In this document: positions 31,978-42,307 of the stretch, in pieces
Numbering within the stretch: the stretch's first letter is position 1
Layout of the letters: every line of letters begins with the position of its first letter
Assembly: GCA_030065205.1 (NCBI GenBank)
Contig: JASJDN010000007.1
Span: 33,246 to 97,245 of the forward strand
Length of the DNA: 64,000 bases
From: Crocosphaera sp.
GTDB taxonomy: Bacteria; Cyanobacteriota; Cyanobacteriia; Cyanobacteriales; Microcystaceae
Reading direction: 5' to 3'
Position numbers and translations under genes: made by a program
The notes under the pieces: generated by a model
Databases searched by the model: none
The model's input: the letters and a program-made list of their open reading frames with translations, nothing else
Told to the model about the DNA's origin: nothing

Positions 31978-33375
31978 TTACTTATCAGGTAGATTTCTGG
32001 GGGGAATTTCTCGTCCTTGATAAAACTGTTTTTCTAGGCGACTTAAAGCAAACCAAATGATCACACCCAAAGGAACAGTTACACTTAATCCTATCATACC
32101 CCAAATCGAAGGATGTTCAACAATTAATAATAAGATAACGATCAATGACCAAATCACTGAAGTTGCGATCGCGACTCCTATTTTTATGCGTTGTAAATTC
32201 TTTAAAGCCGCGCGACAACTACGACAATGTTTTGTATGGGAATGGTAGCGATCTAGTAAGGTTTCTGAGGAAAGGGCAGGACTTAACGACTGTTCTGGAA
32301 ATAGTTGTGCTTGATATTGATTAATCCAACTGTGTAACTGAAAGACAAATAAATCGGCTTTGGTGGGCAAATAAAATGCCTTAGATAGTTTAGGACTTCC
32401 TCCTTTTTCTTCTAAGTAACGCTCTTGATAATGTAAGAAAATTTGGTCATCTTCTAATACGCCATTTTGTCCAATATGGGAATACCAACGGGGTGTAAAT
32501 TTAATAAAAAATTTGGGGATGGCAGAAGAAAATTTGAACAGGAAACGAGCAAATAAACGGCATTTTCCCTTGCTGATGGGTGTTGCGTAAACAACGGTTA
32601 AGGTGCGACCAAACTGTTTAGAAGTGAGATCGTGGTACATCATAGCAGGAGCAAAAAAAGTGGTTTCTTGTCGTCCTAACGTGCCTTTTCTGGGTCCTTC
32701 TTCCCACACCCCTTTAAACCCCCATTTTCCTGATTCAACCACTTCTAAATCGACCGAGGAAACGTTGGCGCGGTTGCCAACACTTTTATGATGGGTGTAA
32801 GGAATATGACTGGAATCTAACACATTTTCCATTAAAGTTAACGCATCATAGGGTAAGTCCCGAAACGTATTTAGACAAACCCATTCATCGGAATTTTCTT
32901 CCAAAACATCCACTAAAGGAAGGGGGATTTTCTCTGCATTTTCTGACTGCCCTGCATAGACAAATAATAACCCTTGCGCTACCTTAGTAGGATAGGTTTT
33001 AACCGATGCTCTAGGGGATTTTTCGGCGGTTCCTTCTGGCTTTTGTTGCGGGATAAGTTCACAATTTCCCTCACCTGAAAATGCCCATCCATGATAGGGA
33101 CATTCTAAACAACCTGACTCGTTAATTCTTCCTTCGGATAAGGGGGCCAAACGATGGGGACATTGATCATCAAAAACAGACCATTGACCCTGATTTTTAT
33201 CCCACCAAATAACAATATTTTTCTCTAATAAGGTAAACGATGTTGGTTTTGTTTTGTCTAAATCTTCAATATAATGAACAGGATACCAAACCTCTTGCCA
33301 GTTAAAATGATCGGGGTCATTTCCTCCTATCATTGATGTATTTTCTTGAGTAGTAAGGGTGTTATTAATCGTCAT
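31978..33375 (-). CDS. Rieske [2Fe-2S] oxygenase, pheophorbide a oxygenase/ACD1-like
   Basis: 465 residues. Rieske cluster motif C72-x-H74 ... C92-x2-H95 (CPHRLAPLSEG...CPYHGWAF). Mononuclear iron ligands lie in DSSHIPYTHH. A C-terminal CRSC pair (about 385-388) and one or two membrane helices (about 395-445) complete the PaO/Tic55/CAO-like architecture. In plants these enzymes act in chlorophyll breakdown or redox-regulated import; several cyanobacterial homologues exist and their substrates are mostly unproven. Membrane association at thylakoid or plasma membrane is expected. First gene of a probable operon with lepB. Confidence 0.9.
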   Translation of the reverse strand: MTINNTLTTQENTSMIGGNDPDHFNWQEVWYPVHYIEDLDKTKPTSFTLLEKNIVIWWDKNQGQWSVFDDQCPHRLAPLSEGRINESGCLECPYHGWAFSGEGNCELIPQQKPEGTAEKSPRASVKTYPTKVAQGLLFVYAGQSENAEKIPLPLVDVLEENSDEWVCLNTFRDLPYDALTLMENVLDSSHIPYTHHKSVGNRANVSSVDLEVVESGKWGFKGVWEEGPRKGTLGRQETTFFAPAMMYHDLTSKQFGRTLTVVYATPISKGKCRLFARFLFKFSSAIPKFFIKFTPRWYSHIGQNGVLEDDQIFLHYQERYLEEKGGSPKLSKAFYLPTKADLFVFQLHSWINQYQAQLFPEQSLSPALSSETLLDRYHSHTKHCRSCRAALKNLQRIKIGVAIATSVIWSLIVILLLIVEHPSIWGMIGLSVTVPLGVIIWFALSRLEKQFYQGREIPPRNLPDK

Positions 33376-33442
33376 AATGAAGTATCTCGAAAAAATTAAC
33401 GTCAGAAATAAAAATTTATTGCTTCTGGAAGATAAACTAATC

Positions 33443-33552
33443 TATAGAGTTTCTAGGACTCATGAGGTACTCTTAACTCCTGCCTTCTGCCTCCTGCCTC
33501 CTGCCTCAAAACGATCACCTTTATACCTCACAGGTATGAGAACTGCTGTATA
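33443..33552. repeat. MITE-like element B, copy 1 (TATAG...CTATA ends, TGCCTCC core)
   Basis: Inverted ends TATAGAGTTTCT-GGACTCATGAGGTAC and its counterpart GTATGAGAACTGC around ACCTCACAGGTATGAG, with a core of tandem TGCCTCC heptamers. Two further copies lie at 45194-45301 and 55113-55220. It occupies most of the gap between the Rieske gene and the fibrillin gene, so the promoters of those divergent genes may lie in or beside it. No ORF inside. Confidence 0.75.
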
Positions 33553-33582
33553 TTGTAACAAAATGTAAACGAAGCCATCATT

Positions 33583-34332
33583 ATGACTGTAATAACGACA
33601 CGAGATACAGCGAAAACCGCTTTAAGAGACGCTTTGAAACGATACGACGGAGACGTTAAACACCCAACAGTTGAAGGCAAAATTAACCAACTGTGTCAAC
33701 TTAATCCTATTGTTGCACCAGCCAGCAGCGATCGCCTACAATCAGCAGAGTGGAAGTTAATTAGTGCGCCATCTTTTCCTCAAGGAGAGAAGCTACCCAG
33801 TGGACAATATGCTTATACATTGGGACGGTTGGCCTTTAATCTGTTTCAACCCACTCATTTGAAAGTGATCATTGACTCTGTAAAACAACCTATCGTCAAG
33901 TTAGAAGAAGAAAATAAGTTTAGTCACGATATTATTGTCGAATTTACCGTTATTGATCCCGATTTTCCCAGATTAAAAGGTAAGATATCTAATTTAGGCG
34001 TGTGTTCTCCTGCGACTGATGATACGGTACAAGTGGAGTTTACAGGAGGAAAGTTAAGTCCACAACCCGAACAAGACTTAAAGCTATGGCAACAAGTTTT
34101 TAATCAGGAGAAATCAGATGAAAAGGGTTTAAAAGACCGATTTACATCATTTTTCTTGAAAATAATGTTTGGTTTAGTCCCCCCTCAAGGGATGAATGAG
34201 GAAACCGGAGATATTTCTTTTGAGATGAAGCGATCGCCAAAAGGAAAATCAACTATTCTTTATTTAGATGATGAAATACGCATCAATAAAGGAGATAAAG
34301 GGACGGTGGTTGTCTTGCAACGCTTAATTTAA
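33583..34332 (+). CDS. Plastid-lipid-associated protein/fibrillin (PAP) family protein
   Basis: 249 residues. N-terminal helices (RDTAKTALRDALKRYDGD) are followed by a lipocalin-like beta-barrel: SDRLQSAEWKLISAPSFP, GRLAFNLFQPTHLKVII, IVEFTVIDPD. C-terminal strand ILYLDDEIRINKGDKGTVVVLQR is the family's D-x-x-R signature region. Fibrillins bind lipids and prenylquinones at thylakoids and plastoglobules; in cyanobacteria they are thylakoid-associated. Separated from tamB by 71 bp. Confidence 0.88.
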   Translation: MTVITTRDTAKTALRDALKRYDGDVKHPTVEGKINQLCQLNPIVAPASSDRLQSAEWKLISAPSFPQGEKLPSGQYAYTLGRLAFNLFQPTHLKVIIDSVKQPIVKLEEENKFSHDIIVEFTVIDPDFPRLKGKISNLGVCSPATDDTVQVEFTGGKLSPQPEQDLKLWQQVFNQEKSDEKGLKDRFTSFFLKIMFGLVPPQGMNEETGDISFEMKRSPKGKSTILYLDDEIRINKGDKGTVVVLQRLI

Positions 34333-34403
34333 GCTTAAATCAGAAACAAAAAATTTGTGTTAAGTTAGTCAGTGGATTGACTAAATCTGTGGTGTAAGGA
34401 CTC

Positions 34404-37400
34404 ATGACTAATATACCCCCCAACCCACCCCCAGAACCCTCTGAGGGAAGTACATCTGTGTTGCAAAAATTGGTAAACTTTATTAAGAAACCTTCGACTT
34501 TGATCGCAGGTGGGGTGTTAGTGTCATTGGGGGTTGTTACCTATGCAGGGGTTAACTATTTTGTCTATGAAAAGTTATCTCCTTTGCTATCTAGAGAGTT
34601 AAGTAAAGCATTAGAAAGAGAGGTGAGAGTTGGGGAGGTTGAAAGTTTTTCTTTTAATCATATTCGTATTGGACAGACTTCCATTCCTACCACAGAGAAT
34701 GATCCTGATAGAGTTGATCTAGAGGGATTAAAGGTTCAATTTAATCCCTTACCTTTGTTAATGGGACAACCGTTAGATGTTGATATAACCATCGATAATC
34801 CTAATTTATATATTGAGCAAAATCCTTCTGGAAAATGGTTAGATATTCAAGAACGTCAACAACTTGAAGAGGTAGGAGAATTAAATTTACCCATTGATAT
34901 TGATGCAGATATTAAGTTAAATAATGCTCAAGTTGCTTTGCTTCCTAATGGTTTCAAAGAATTGGTTAAAGTGGATGCAGATGGGACAGCAGGATATAAT
35001 TATCAATCTAATGAAGAGCAAGAGGTTAATTATGATTTAGATGTTGCTTTATTAAACAGTGCGATTAAGGTTACAGGGGAAACCAATATAAAATCTTTTC
35101 AAACTCAAGCAGAATTGATGATCTCTCAATTAGCTTTACCAGAGTTGGCTGCGTTAATTCCTAATTTACCTGTAACGTTAAAGAGTGGTTTAGTTGAGAG
35201 TAATCTAAACATCAATGTCCCCTCCTTAGAAGGGATTGAAGGAACAGAAGGAAACGGAAAGTTTCAACTCTCAAACATTGAAGCAGGGTTAAAACCTTTA
35301 AAAGTTCCAATCAAGCTTAATTTAGGGCTTGATTTTGTGGGTAAAACTGTTAATTTTCAAGAAAGTCGGTTAAGTTTAGGGGAATTTGTTACCGATATTG
35401 AAGGAGCCGTTAATTGGCAAGATGGTTATAATATTGATGTTAATATCAATCCCTTTTTACTGAGAAATTTATCGAATATCTTAAAAATCAAGTTACCGAT
35501 TAATTTAGCAGGGGAAATTGAAGGAAAAATAAGAGTAACAGGAGAGATTAAAAATCCGATTGTAACTGGAACAATTAATAATAGTAAACCTCTATTAGTT
35601 GAAAAAACAAGAATTGAAGAATTAAAAACCGTTTTCCAAGCAAACTTAAATCAAATTAATCTCAAAGAATTTCAGGTTAAACCCACTGCAGGGGGGAACA
35701 TTACTGCCACAGGAAAAGTTGATTTAGGGATCTTAAAAGCTTTAGAAGAAGATGAAAAAATAGATTGGCAAAAAATGCCCGTTGCGTTAGGATTTGAAGC
35801 TAACTTGCCAGGAGAAAAATTAGCCCAACCCTACTACCAATCCCCTCAAGATGTTAGTATTGGAACCGTTACAGCACAGGGTAAAATAGGGGGAACGTTA
35901 GGAGAACCTAAAGGGAAAATAGAATGGTCTGCTCCTGGTATTATCAGAGTTTCAGGAGAAGATATTTCAGGAAAAGGAGCAATTCTTTTAGGGGGAAAAG
36001 ATATCCTAATTCAAGATACAGTGTTAACCTCTACTGAAGGAAATATTACTGTTAAAGGATTAGGGAATATTGACAAGAAACAATGGCAAAATCTTATTAC
36101 TGCTGATGGCTTTTCTCTTAACCCGTTTGTTAAATTGGCTTGTTCTTTTATTACTTGTCCTGACGAAGTTTTAACCCAAGCAGTTACTCTCACCGATGGT
36201 AATATCAATATTGCTGGAAAACTGGATAACTTTGGCCTGGAGACTATCAACAGTCAAGGTAACTTACAACTGCAAGTAGGGCAAGGGGCGATCGCTTTAG
36301 AAACCGCGTTATCTCAAGGTAATCTCACAGGAAGGGCTGCAGTGTCCGGTTTACCCGTTGATCCTTACATTCCTAACCTAACCGTCCCCATCCAACTTAA
36401 TAGAAGCAATTTCAACCTGTCTGGTTCCCTCACCGATATTTTCAAAGACGGACAGTTGAACATTAACCGTCTCAACGTCAATGGTAATGCCCAATTAACC
36501 GTGAATGGTAGTCCCATCAATGCCAACATAGAAGTGGGTAACGGTATCCTCACCACCATCGCCGAAGTAGGGACCATTGCCCTTAACCCTATCATTCCCA
36601 ATTTACCGGTACAATCTACCTTAGTTAGTAGTGATCTGGTGTTGACAGGAAACCTCAACTCTCTTATCTCTTCTTTAGGAAATACCCCAGATATTAGTAG
36701 TTTTCGGGGCAACGCTAACGTACAATTAACCGTAGATGGCAGTCCCGTCAGGGTAGTGGGTAACTTAGGCAGTGGTCAAGTGCGCGGGGTAGTCGACCTA
36801 TCAACCCTATCCCTCAACGATCTCGTCCCTAACTTACCCGTGAATGCTCAATTAGTGGACGGACAGGCGATCGTTTCCAGTAACATACTGCCTCTACTTT
36901 CAACTCAACCGGATCTTAGCACAGCGCAAGCCACCGTCAACCTGCAACTCGCAACCGCCGATGGTACCATTGACACCCTAACCCGTCTGCAAAACAATCA
37001 ATGGACAACCGAAGTCACTGCATCCAACCTTAAACCTAACCTGATTCTCACCCAAATCGCCCCAGAACTGCCGAGAATCGATATTGATGATATAAACGCC
37101 CAAATTTCCCTTTCAGGAAGCTTATCAAGCCTTTTCGACGAGAATGCCATTTTACCTATCAACGCCAATAATATCACCGTTGAGGCCGATGGACAAAGTT
37201 TAAACGCCAGAGGTAACCTGATTGTCTCCAACCCCCTCACCGCCCCCGATGCGGAGGTTAACCTGTCCGTAGAAGCTACCTCTACCCTGGATGATTTACC
37301 CCTCACCCAACTCATTTCGCTTATTCCTGTCCAAAGGGACTTTCTCCCCGAAGAATTGAAACTCCAAGGGGTAGGAACCTTTAATGGAACCCTGGTGGGC

Positions 37401-40352
37401 CAAAACCTGCTCACCGCGCCTACCGTTCCTGGGAATATTAGCCTTACAGGAGACTTAACTGTACGGAATCTTGTCTTTAACGATCGCGCCTTTGAACCCC
37501 TATTAACCGGCAAAGTCAACGCAACCATAGGACAAACCATTGCCCTCGACTTACGGGGTAAACAAGATGTGATCGCTGCCTCCTTGCAACCCTGTACCCG
37601 TGGAGACTGTCCGGCCCCTTATCTTCCCGTGGCCTTTGAACTACGGCAACAAGCAGGAGATCAAGCCCCCATTGCCGTGACCGGAAGACTACAAGGGGAC
37701 GAGTTAGTGGCTAAAATTGAGCAGTTTCCCCTAGATATCTTCAAAATTGCCCCAGGGGGAGAGTTTGGGGTTCCTGGCTTTTTATCAGGAGAGGTACAAA
37801 CCGAGGTAGTCATCAACCCTTACACCCTAGAAGGAAGGGGAAGATTAGTCATTGATAAGCCCAGTATTGGCTTTGTCGAAGCCACCAAATTAACCGCCGA
37901 TGTCCTCTATCAAGACAACATCGCTCGGTTACAAAACGCCACCCTTAGCTTAGGCCAAAGTTTATACGCCGTGCAAGGGTCCCTAAACTTGGAGTCTGGG
38001 GACGTTACCGGTCGACTCAATATAGAAGACGGCCGTTTGCAGGATCTCTTCATTGCCCTCAAACTCTCCACCGTAGAACGATTATTGGACTTATTACAGA
38101 TTAAACCCATCGACTACCAAAACGCGGCCGCTATTCCTCCGCAGTCGGTAGGCGAGGTCAACGCTAACATTGCCGATCAAGTGAACTTATTAGCCGTTAT
38201 AGACCAAAAAATCCGAGAATTAGCCGATGAACGGGAAAAAGGCGGAGTCCCCACGGAACTCGATATCCGAGGTAATTTTAATACGGATATTGTGTTAGGG
38301 GGTACCATTTATAAACCCAATCTTAGCATTGCCTTGAGTGGTGAGAATTGGGAATGGCATCCCCAAGCGTCTTATCCCGATGTCATAGAACCCTTGGGGT
38401 TAGTCATCAGAGATGAGTCATTTATTCCCATTAATCAAGTTACTTTAAATGCGGATTTTACTAACAACGTTTTAACCATTAATCCGGCTAGTATTCAAAT
38501 CAATCGAACCCAATTAGGACTAGAAGGTACTTTTTCTTTACAAGAAATTGCAGCCAACTGGCAAGTTAACTATTTATCTATTGCTACTATTAACAACTTT
38601 GTCAAAGTTCCTGTGGATGCAACGGGTGCATTAAATGCTTCTGGAACCATCAGTGGAAGTATTTTTCAACCTCTACTCGAAGGACAATTTGCCTTAGTTG
38701 ATAGCACGTTTCAAGGAAGGTCTTTAAATGCTAATTTAGCCGGACAATTTAGTTATAATGGTCAACGGTTTCAACTCGCTACTACTGATAATTCCATTGT
38801 GGCTGCTTCGGTGGATATACCCTTTCCTACCTACACCGATAACGATAACTTTGCCATTAATCTTAACTTAGATACAGAAGCCCTACAATTAGTCAGTGTG
38901 TTCACCGGTGAACAGGTTTTCTTAACCGGTGGCGAAGGAGAAATAAATGCTCAAGCTAGTGGAAACTTAGACCTATCTCAAGGGTTATTAGTTTCTAACT
39001 TAAATGCGGGGGGAACCATTACCCTAAATGAAACAATTTTCCAAAGTGCTGCTTTACCCCAACCCTTAACCGTTAGTGGAACCGTTACCATTAACGATCA
39101 AGTGATCAATGTGGAACAAATACAAGGGAATTTTGCCGATAGTACCCTCAACATTGTGGGAGTTTTACCCTTATTTCAACCCCAACGAAATTTAGAAAAT
39201 CCCCTAAAAGTTGCCATAGAAAAAGGGGAAATTAATCTAGAAGGATTGTATCGAGGATTAGTTGATGGCACAATTATGGTCACTGGGGCTGCCATTCAAC
39301 CGGTGGTAGGAGGAAACGTAACTTTAGCCAATGGTCAGATATTTATCCCCACTCAACTACAGAGTAAAGAAGAAACCGTTGCCGAAATTAATCGTTGGGT
39401 AATCCCAAAACGAAGGAAACAAACTGCCAGTAATCAACCCGTTCCTTTTATGCCAAAGTTACAAAATTTTGAAGTTAGTTTAGACAACTTATTTGTAGAA
39501 GTCTTACCCCTATTTCGGTTTGATTTTGGGGGAAATGTGGCGGTTAACGGTTCTCTTAGTGATTTGACAGCATTGCAACCAGAAGGAGAAATTATCGTCA
39601 ATCGAGGGTTAGTCAACTTTTTAGAAACTCGCTTTTTTATTGAACGACGCAAAGAAAATAGAATTGTATTTACTCCCGATCAAGGATTATTAAATCCTAC
39701 CCTTGATCTAGGGATGAGAACCATTGTTTCTGAGGTTCCTAATACCAGTAAAAAGTTCCGTTCAGGAGACACCACCGAAATTCCTGATGATAGTCTCAAT
39801 AAAGTGCAACGGGTTGACATTAATTTAGCCCTTAATGGACCTTTGTCTCAATTGGTTCCCAACTTAGGACGAGAAGGATACGAAGTGTGTCAATTACAAG
39901 ATCCCCTCAAACCCATTCAAACCAAAACCAATTTATCTCAAGATGATTTAGACAAAGTGAGTACCTGTTTACAAACTTTAGCTAACCAAGGAAATAACGA
40001 CGAACAACTATTAAGTAATCCTGTGTTGAACTTAACCAGTAGCCCGCCCAAAAGTCAAGGGGAGATCGTTCGTTTACTCGGTGAACAAGTTTTGGTTCTA
40101 GCAGAAGCTTTGCAAGGACAAAGTACAGAACAATTAATACAATTTGGAATTGTTCAATTAGCTTTACCGATGGTGTTTCAAACTCTCATCTACGATATTG
40201 AAACCTCTGTTAGTGAAACCATAGATAGTACAGATTTTCGGATTGTTCCTTTCTTAGAAACCATTTATGAAGTGGAAGATAAAGGTTATGTTCGTTTATC
40301 TTATGATTATGCGTTTAATGAGTTTCGGGTGAGATATGAGAAAAGATTTTAA
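34404..40352 (+). CDS. tamB: TamB-like translocation and assembly module protein
   Basis: 1982 residues. One N-terminal membrane helix (about 33-50, TLIAGGVLVSLGVVTYAG) anchors a very long periplasmic beta-taco built of AsmA/TamB repeats (N-x-NIPSL, GNLNSL-like units). The C-terminal ~450 residues hold the TamB domain with a final strand VRLSYDYAFNEFRVRYEKRF, which likely engages an Omp85/TamA-like barrel. Cyanobacterial and plastid relatives (TamB/SSG4/Tic236-like) bridge inner and outer membranes for outer-membrane protein or lipid transport. Length is typical. A shared operon with the fibrillin gene is possible. Confidence 0.9.
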   Translation: MTNIPPNPPPEPSEGSTSVLQKLVNFIKKPSTLIAGGVLVSLGVVTYAGVNYFVYEKLSPLLSRELSKALEREVRVGEVESFSFNHIRIGQTSIPTTENDPDRVDLEGLKVQFNPLPLLMGQPLDVDITIDNPNLYIEQNPSGKWLDIQERQQLEEVGELNLPIDIDADIKLNNAQVALLPNGFKELVKVDADGTAGYNYQSNEEQEVNYDLDVALLNSAIKVTGETNIKSFQTQAELMISQLALPELAALIPNLPVTLKSGLVESNLNINVPSLEGIEGTEGNGKFQLSNIEAGLKPLKVPIKLNLGLDFVGKTVNFQESRLSLGEFVTDIEGAVNWQDGYNIDVNINPFLLRNLSNILKIKLPINLAGEIEGKIRVTGEIKNPIVTGTINNSKPLLVEKTRIEELKTVFQANLNQINLKEFQVKPTAGGNITATGKVDLGILKALEEDEKIDWQKMPVALGFEANLPGEKLAQPYYQSPQDVSIGTVTAQGKIGGTLGEPKGKIEWSAPGIIRVSGEDISGKGAILLGGKDILIQDTVLTSTEGNITVKGLGNIDKKQWQNLITADGFSLNPFVKLACSFITCPDEVLTQAVTLTDGNINIAGKLDNFGLETINSQGNLQLQVGQGAIALETALSQGNLTGRAAVSGLPVDPYIPNLTVPIQLNRSNFNLSGSLTDIFKDGQLNINRLNVNGNAQLTVNGSPINANIEVGNGILTTIAEVGTIALNPIIPNLPVQSTLVSSDLVLTGNLNSLISSLGNTPDISSFRGNANVQLTVDGSPVRVVGNLGSGQVRGVVDLSTLSLNDLVPNLPVNAQLVDGQAIVSSNILPLLSTQPDLSTAQATVNLQLATADGTIDTLTRLQNNQWTTEVTASNLKPNLILTQIAPELPRIDIDDINAQISLSGSLSSLFDENAILPINANNITVEADGQSLNARGNLIVSNPLTAPDAEVNLSVEATSTLDDLPLTQLISLIPVQRDFLPEELKLQGVGTFNGTLVGQNLLTAPTVPGNISLTGDLTVRNLVFNDRAFEPLLTGKVNATIGQTIALDLRGKQDVIAASLQPCTRGDCPAPYLPVAFELRQQAGDQAPIAVTGRLQGDELVAKIEQFPLDIFKIAPGGEFGVPGFLSGEVQTEVVINPYTLEGRGRLVIDKPSIGFVEATKLTADVLYQDNIARLQNATLSLGQSLYAVQGSLNLESGDVTGRLNIEDGRLQDLFIALKLSTVERLLDLLQIKPIDYQNAAAIPPQSVGEVNANIADQVNLLAVIDQKIRELADEREKGGVPTELDIRGNFNTDIVLGGTIYKPNLSIALSGENWEWHPQASYPDVIEPLGLVIRDESFIPINQVTLNADFTNNVLTINPASIQINRTQLGLEGTFSLQEIAANWQVNYLSIATINNFVKVPVDATGALNASGTISGSIFQPLLEGQFALVDSTFQGRSLNANLAGQFSYNGQRFQLATTDNSIVAASVDIPFPTYTDNDNFAINLNLDTEALQLVSVFTGEQVFLTGGEGEINAQASGNLDLSQGLLVSNLNAGGTITLNETIFQSAALPQPLTVSGTVTINDQVINVEQIQGNFADSTLNIVGVLPLFQPQRNLENPLKVAIEKGEINLEGLYRGLVDGTIMVTGAAIQPVVGGNVTLANGQIFIPTQLQSKEETVAEINRWVIPKRRKQTASNQPVPFMPKLQNFEVSLDNLFVEVLPLFRFDFGGNVAVNGSLSDLTALQPEGEIIVNRGLVNFLETRFFIERRKENRIVFTPDQGLLNPTLDLGMRTIVSEVPNTSKKFRSGDTTEIPDDSLNKVQRVDINLALNGPLSQLVPNLGREGYEVCQLQDPLKPIQTKTNLSQDDLDKVSTCLQTLANQGNNDEQLLSNPVLNLTSSPPKSQGEIVRLLGEQVLVLAEALQGQSTEQLIQFGIVQLALPMVFQTLIYDIETSVSETIDSTDFRIVPFLETIYEVEDKGYVRLSYDYAFNEFRVRYEKRF

Positions 40353-40486
40353 TAGGAGGCAGGAGACAGGGGTTAGGAGTATGGGTGAACTACCCCAACT
40401 AATTGCAAGCAATATAGTTGAGGCTTCCAGATTCATTGGGATTTAAAATTGATAGCTGACTCCAAACCCCGAACCCTAAAATTACA

Positions 40487-41047
40487 TTACGTACGAGAAA
40501 AAGAAACAATCCAAGTCCCGACATAAACCCGCAAGGGAATTTGTCCTGATGTTAGTACATCACCAATGAAGTAGTAAGTACCAGAACTGGGATTTTTCAC
40601 GTTAGAAAAGACAATTTCAGCAGAATTTCCTGCTTCTAGGGGTTCTTTGAGGTCAATTTCTACCACCCGACTCTCTTTATCCCAGTAAACTTCTCTGAGG
40701 GGGAGAGATTCGCCATCAACGCGGACTTCTACGGATTTAGTGTTAAATTTACCATCAAATTCGGGATCTTTGAGATAAGAGATAAAAAACTTACTAACCC
40801 CTTGGGTTAATTTCTTTTTAGAGATACGCAGTCTCATCCGTTCCCCATAAAATCTGGGTCTTCCATTAAAGTCCAGTTTATAGTTGAGGATATCGCTACG
40901 TTCTTCAACTCCACTAAAAATAACCAGTCCGGAGTTACCATTAGCAAGAGACAAAGTTTGCACACCAGCTAATAAACATCCCGATAAGGCTAAAGTCGCC
41001 ATAAAGCGTTTAGATAATCCTGCGGCCAAGGTTTTGACTTTATTCAT
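40487..41047 (-). CDS. DUF2808 domain protein, exported
   Basis: 186 residues from ATG 41047 (MNKVKTLAAGL). A signal peptide (KRFMATLALSGCLLAGVQTLSLANG) is followed by the DUF2808 fold, with conserved Y-x-L-DFNGRPR, SYL-KDPEFDGKF, REVYWDKESRVVEIDL and a closing LRVYVGTWIVSFS strand. DUF2808 proteins are mainly cyanobacterial; function unknown. A longer in-frame start at 41122 would disrupt the signal peptide and is rejected. Convergent with tamB. Confidence 0.8.
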   Translation of the reverse strand: MNKVKTLAAGLSKRFMATLALSGCLLAGVQTLSLANGNSGLVIFSGVEERSDILNYKLDFNGRPRFYGERMRLRISKKKLTQGVSKFFISYLKDPEFDGKFNTKSVEVRVDGESLPLREVYWDKESRVVEIDLKEPLEAGNSAEIVFSNVKNPSSGTYYFIGDVLTSGQIPLRVYVGTWIVSFSRT

Positions 41048-41166
41048 AATTAACTCTGTTTTAGAATCACTCGTTTTTAAGATAGAGCAATCATTGTTCA
41101 CTCCTGAGATCAAGGATAACAAATGATTGACAGTTATTAGTGAACCGTTATTATTCTAGTTACGTT

Positions 41167-41205
41167 GAGTGTGGGAGGGGTGGGGAGTGTGGGGAGTGTG
41201 GGGAG
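41167..41205. repeat. GGGGAGTGT tandem repeat
   Basis: About four copies of GGGGAGTGT (units GGGGTGGGGAGTGTGGGGAG). Lies between the DUF2808 gene start and the nicotinamidase-like gene end. Same style as the core of the element at 27692-27801, but without visible inverted ends here. Confidence 0.6.
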
Positions 41206-41222
41206 AACTTTTATTTTGATCG

Positions 41223-42248
41223 TTAGTCTATTAATTTAAAGATAGTCTCATCAGTGGAGTTAACCCGATACATTCCAGCTTCAGAAAAGCGTTGAAAAGC
41301 TGAATCTGCTTTGTCTGTAAAGTCAATCACATCGGGAATCACCACGGGAGAAGTACAATCTTCTAAAAGATAAACTTTTTTAGCTAAGTTTGGGTCTGTT
41401 TGTTGAATTTCTGTCAATAAATCTTCCACTGTCCAAGCGACACAATGGCTTTTTGCTTGACCGGCAATAATAATTTGCTCAAAAGAGAGTAATTGGTTTA
41501 AAAATTGGGTATTTTTTTGCGCTATTTTTTCCCCTTGATTATTGTCTAATACTTCAGGACTCAAAACCGAGTAATTTTCGGTTAAAGGGTTATCTCCTTT
41601 TAATTCAAATTGGGTTTGACTACTGCGAACCATAGTATGAAAAAATAAGGCTTCTTCAACCGAAGACACTAAACTATGACCGATTCCTCCTAACATGGAA
41701 TGATAGGGCCAAATGGTTAAGGGATATTTACTATCTTCGGTTACTTTTTTAACGTAGTGTAGGGCATAGTTTTCTAGTTTTTCTAAGGAAATGTTTAAAT
41801 TATAGGCAATATTTTGATTGATTTTCCATCTTCCTTTTTTAACATCTTCATAACTAATCATAGTAATACCAGCTTGAGGATGGTTTCCTTGTGCATCTAC
41901 CCAAAAAATAGGGTGAAAAATTTGCATTGCTTTATGGGTGTCCATTGTAGCTGCAATAGTAGTAATATTAGCTAAATTTTTATAAATAAATTCACATAAA
42001 CGTATATTATCTTCTACTGCACCATTCCCCGATTTTCCTGCAACAAATAATTCAAAATCAGGTAAACAAAAAGTATTTTGGATATCTATTAATAATAAAA
42101 TAGTTTTATGTTTATCTTCTATTGATGAAGAGATTTGATATTTTCCTCGCCATTGTTTCGCTTCTTCTGCTCTTTGTTGATAAGGAACTCGCCAAAATTG
42201 GTCAACTTTATGAGCATCAAAAAAGAAGGGAATAGGTAAGGATTTCAT
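41223..42248 (-). CDS. Isochorismatase/nicotinamidase-like cysteine hydrolase
   Basis: 341 residues, longer than the ~200 of typical nicotinamidases. Catalytic Asp D55 in LLLIDIQNTF and the catalytic Cys in IIAGQAKSHCVAWTV fit the isochorismatase-like fold; the region TIAATMDTHKAMQIFHP (H and D/T residues) likely binds metal. Extra segments are an N-terminal ~48 residues (HKVDQFWRVPYQQRAEEA) and a long central lid. Predicted reaction is hydrolysis of an amide such as nicotinamide, but the substrate is uncertain. Single gene. Confidence 0.8.
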   Translation of the reverse strand: MKSLPIPFFFDAHKVDQFWRVPYQQRAEEAKQWRGKYQISSSIEDKHKTILLLIDIQNTFCLPDFELFVAGKSGNGAVEDNIRLCEFIYKNLANITTIAATMDTHKAMQIFHPIFWVDAQGNHPQAGITMISYEDVKKGRWKINQNIAYNLNISLEKLENYALHYVKKVTEDSKYPLTIWPYHSMLGGIGHSLVSSVEEALFFHTMVRSSQTQFELKGDNPLTENYSVLSPEVLDNNQGEKIAQKNTQFLNQLLSFEQIIIAGQAKSHCVAWTVEDLLTEIQQTDPNLAKKVYLLEDCTSPVVIPDVIDFTDKADSAFQRFSEAGMYRVNSTDETIFKLID

Positions 42249-42307
42249 GGTTTTTATGTTTTGTATTTAGGATAAAATATAAACAGTGGTGTTACTCATA
42301 AATTATC

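Noticed and set aside
35000..39700. Antisense ORFs in tamB
   Set aside because: Shadow frames only; no motifs, and codon use is unlike neighbouring genes.
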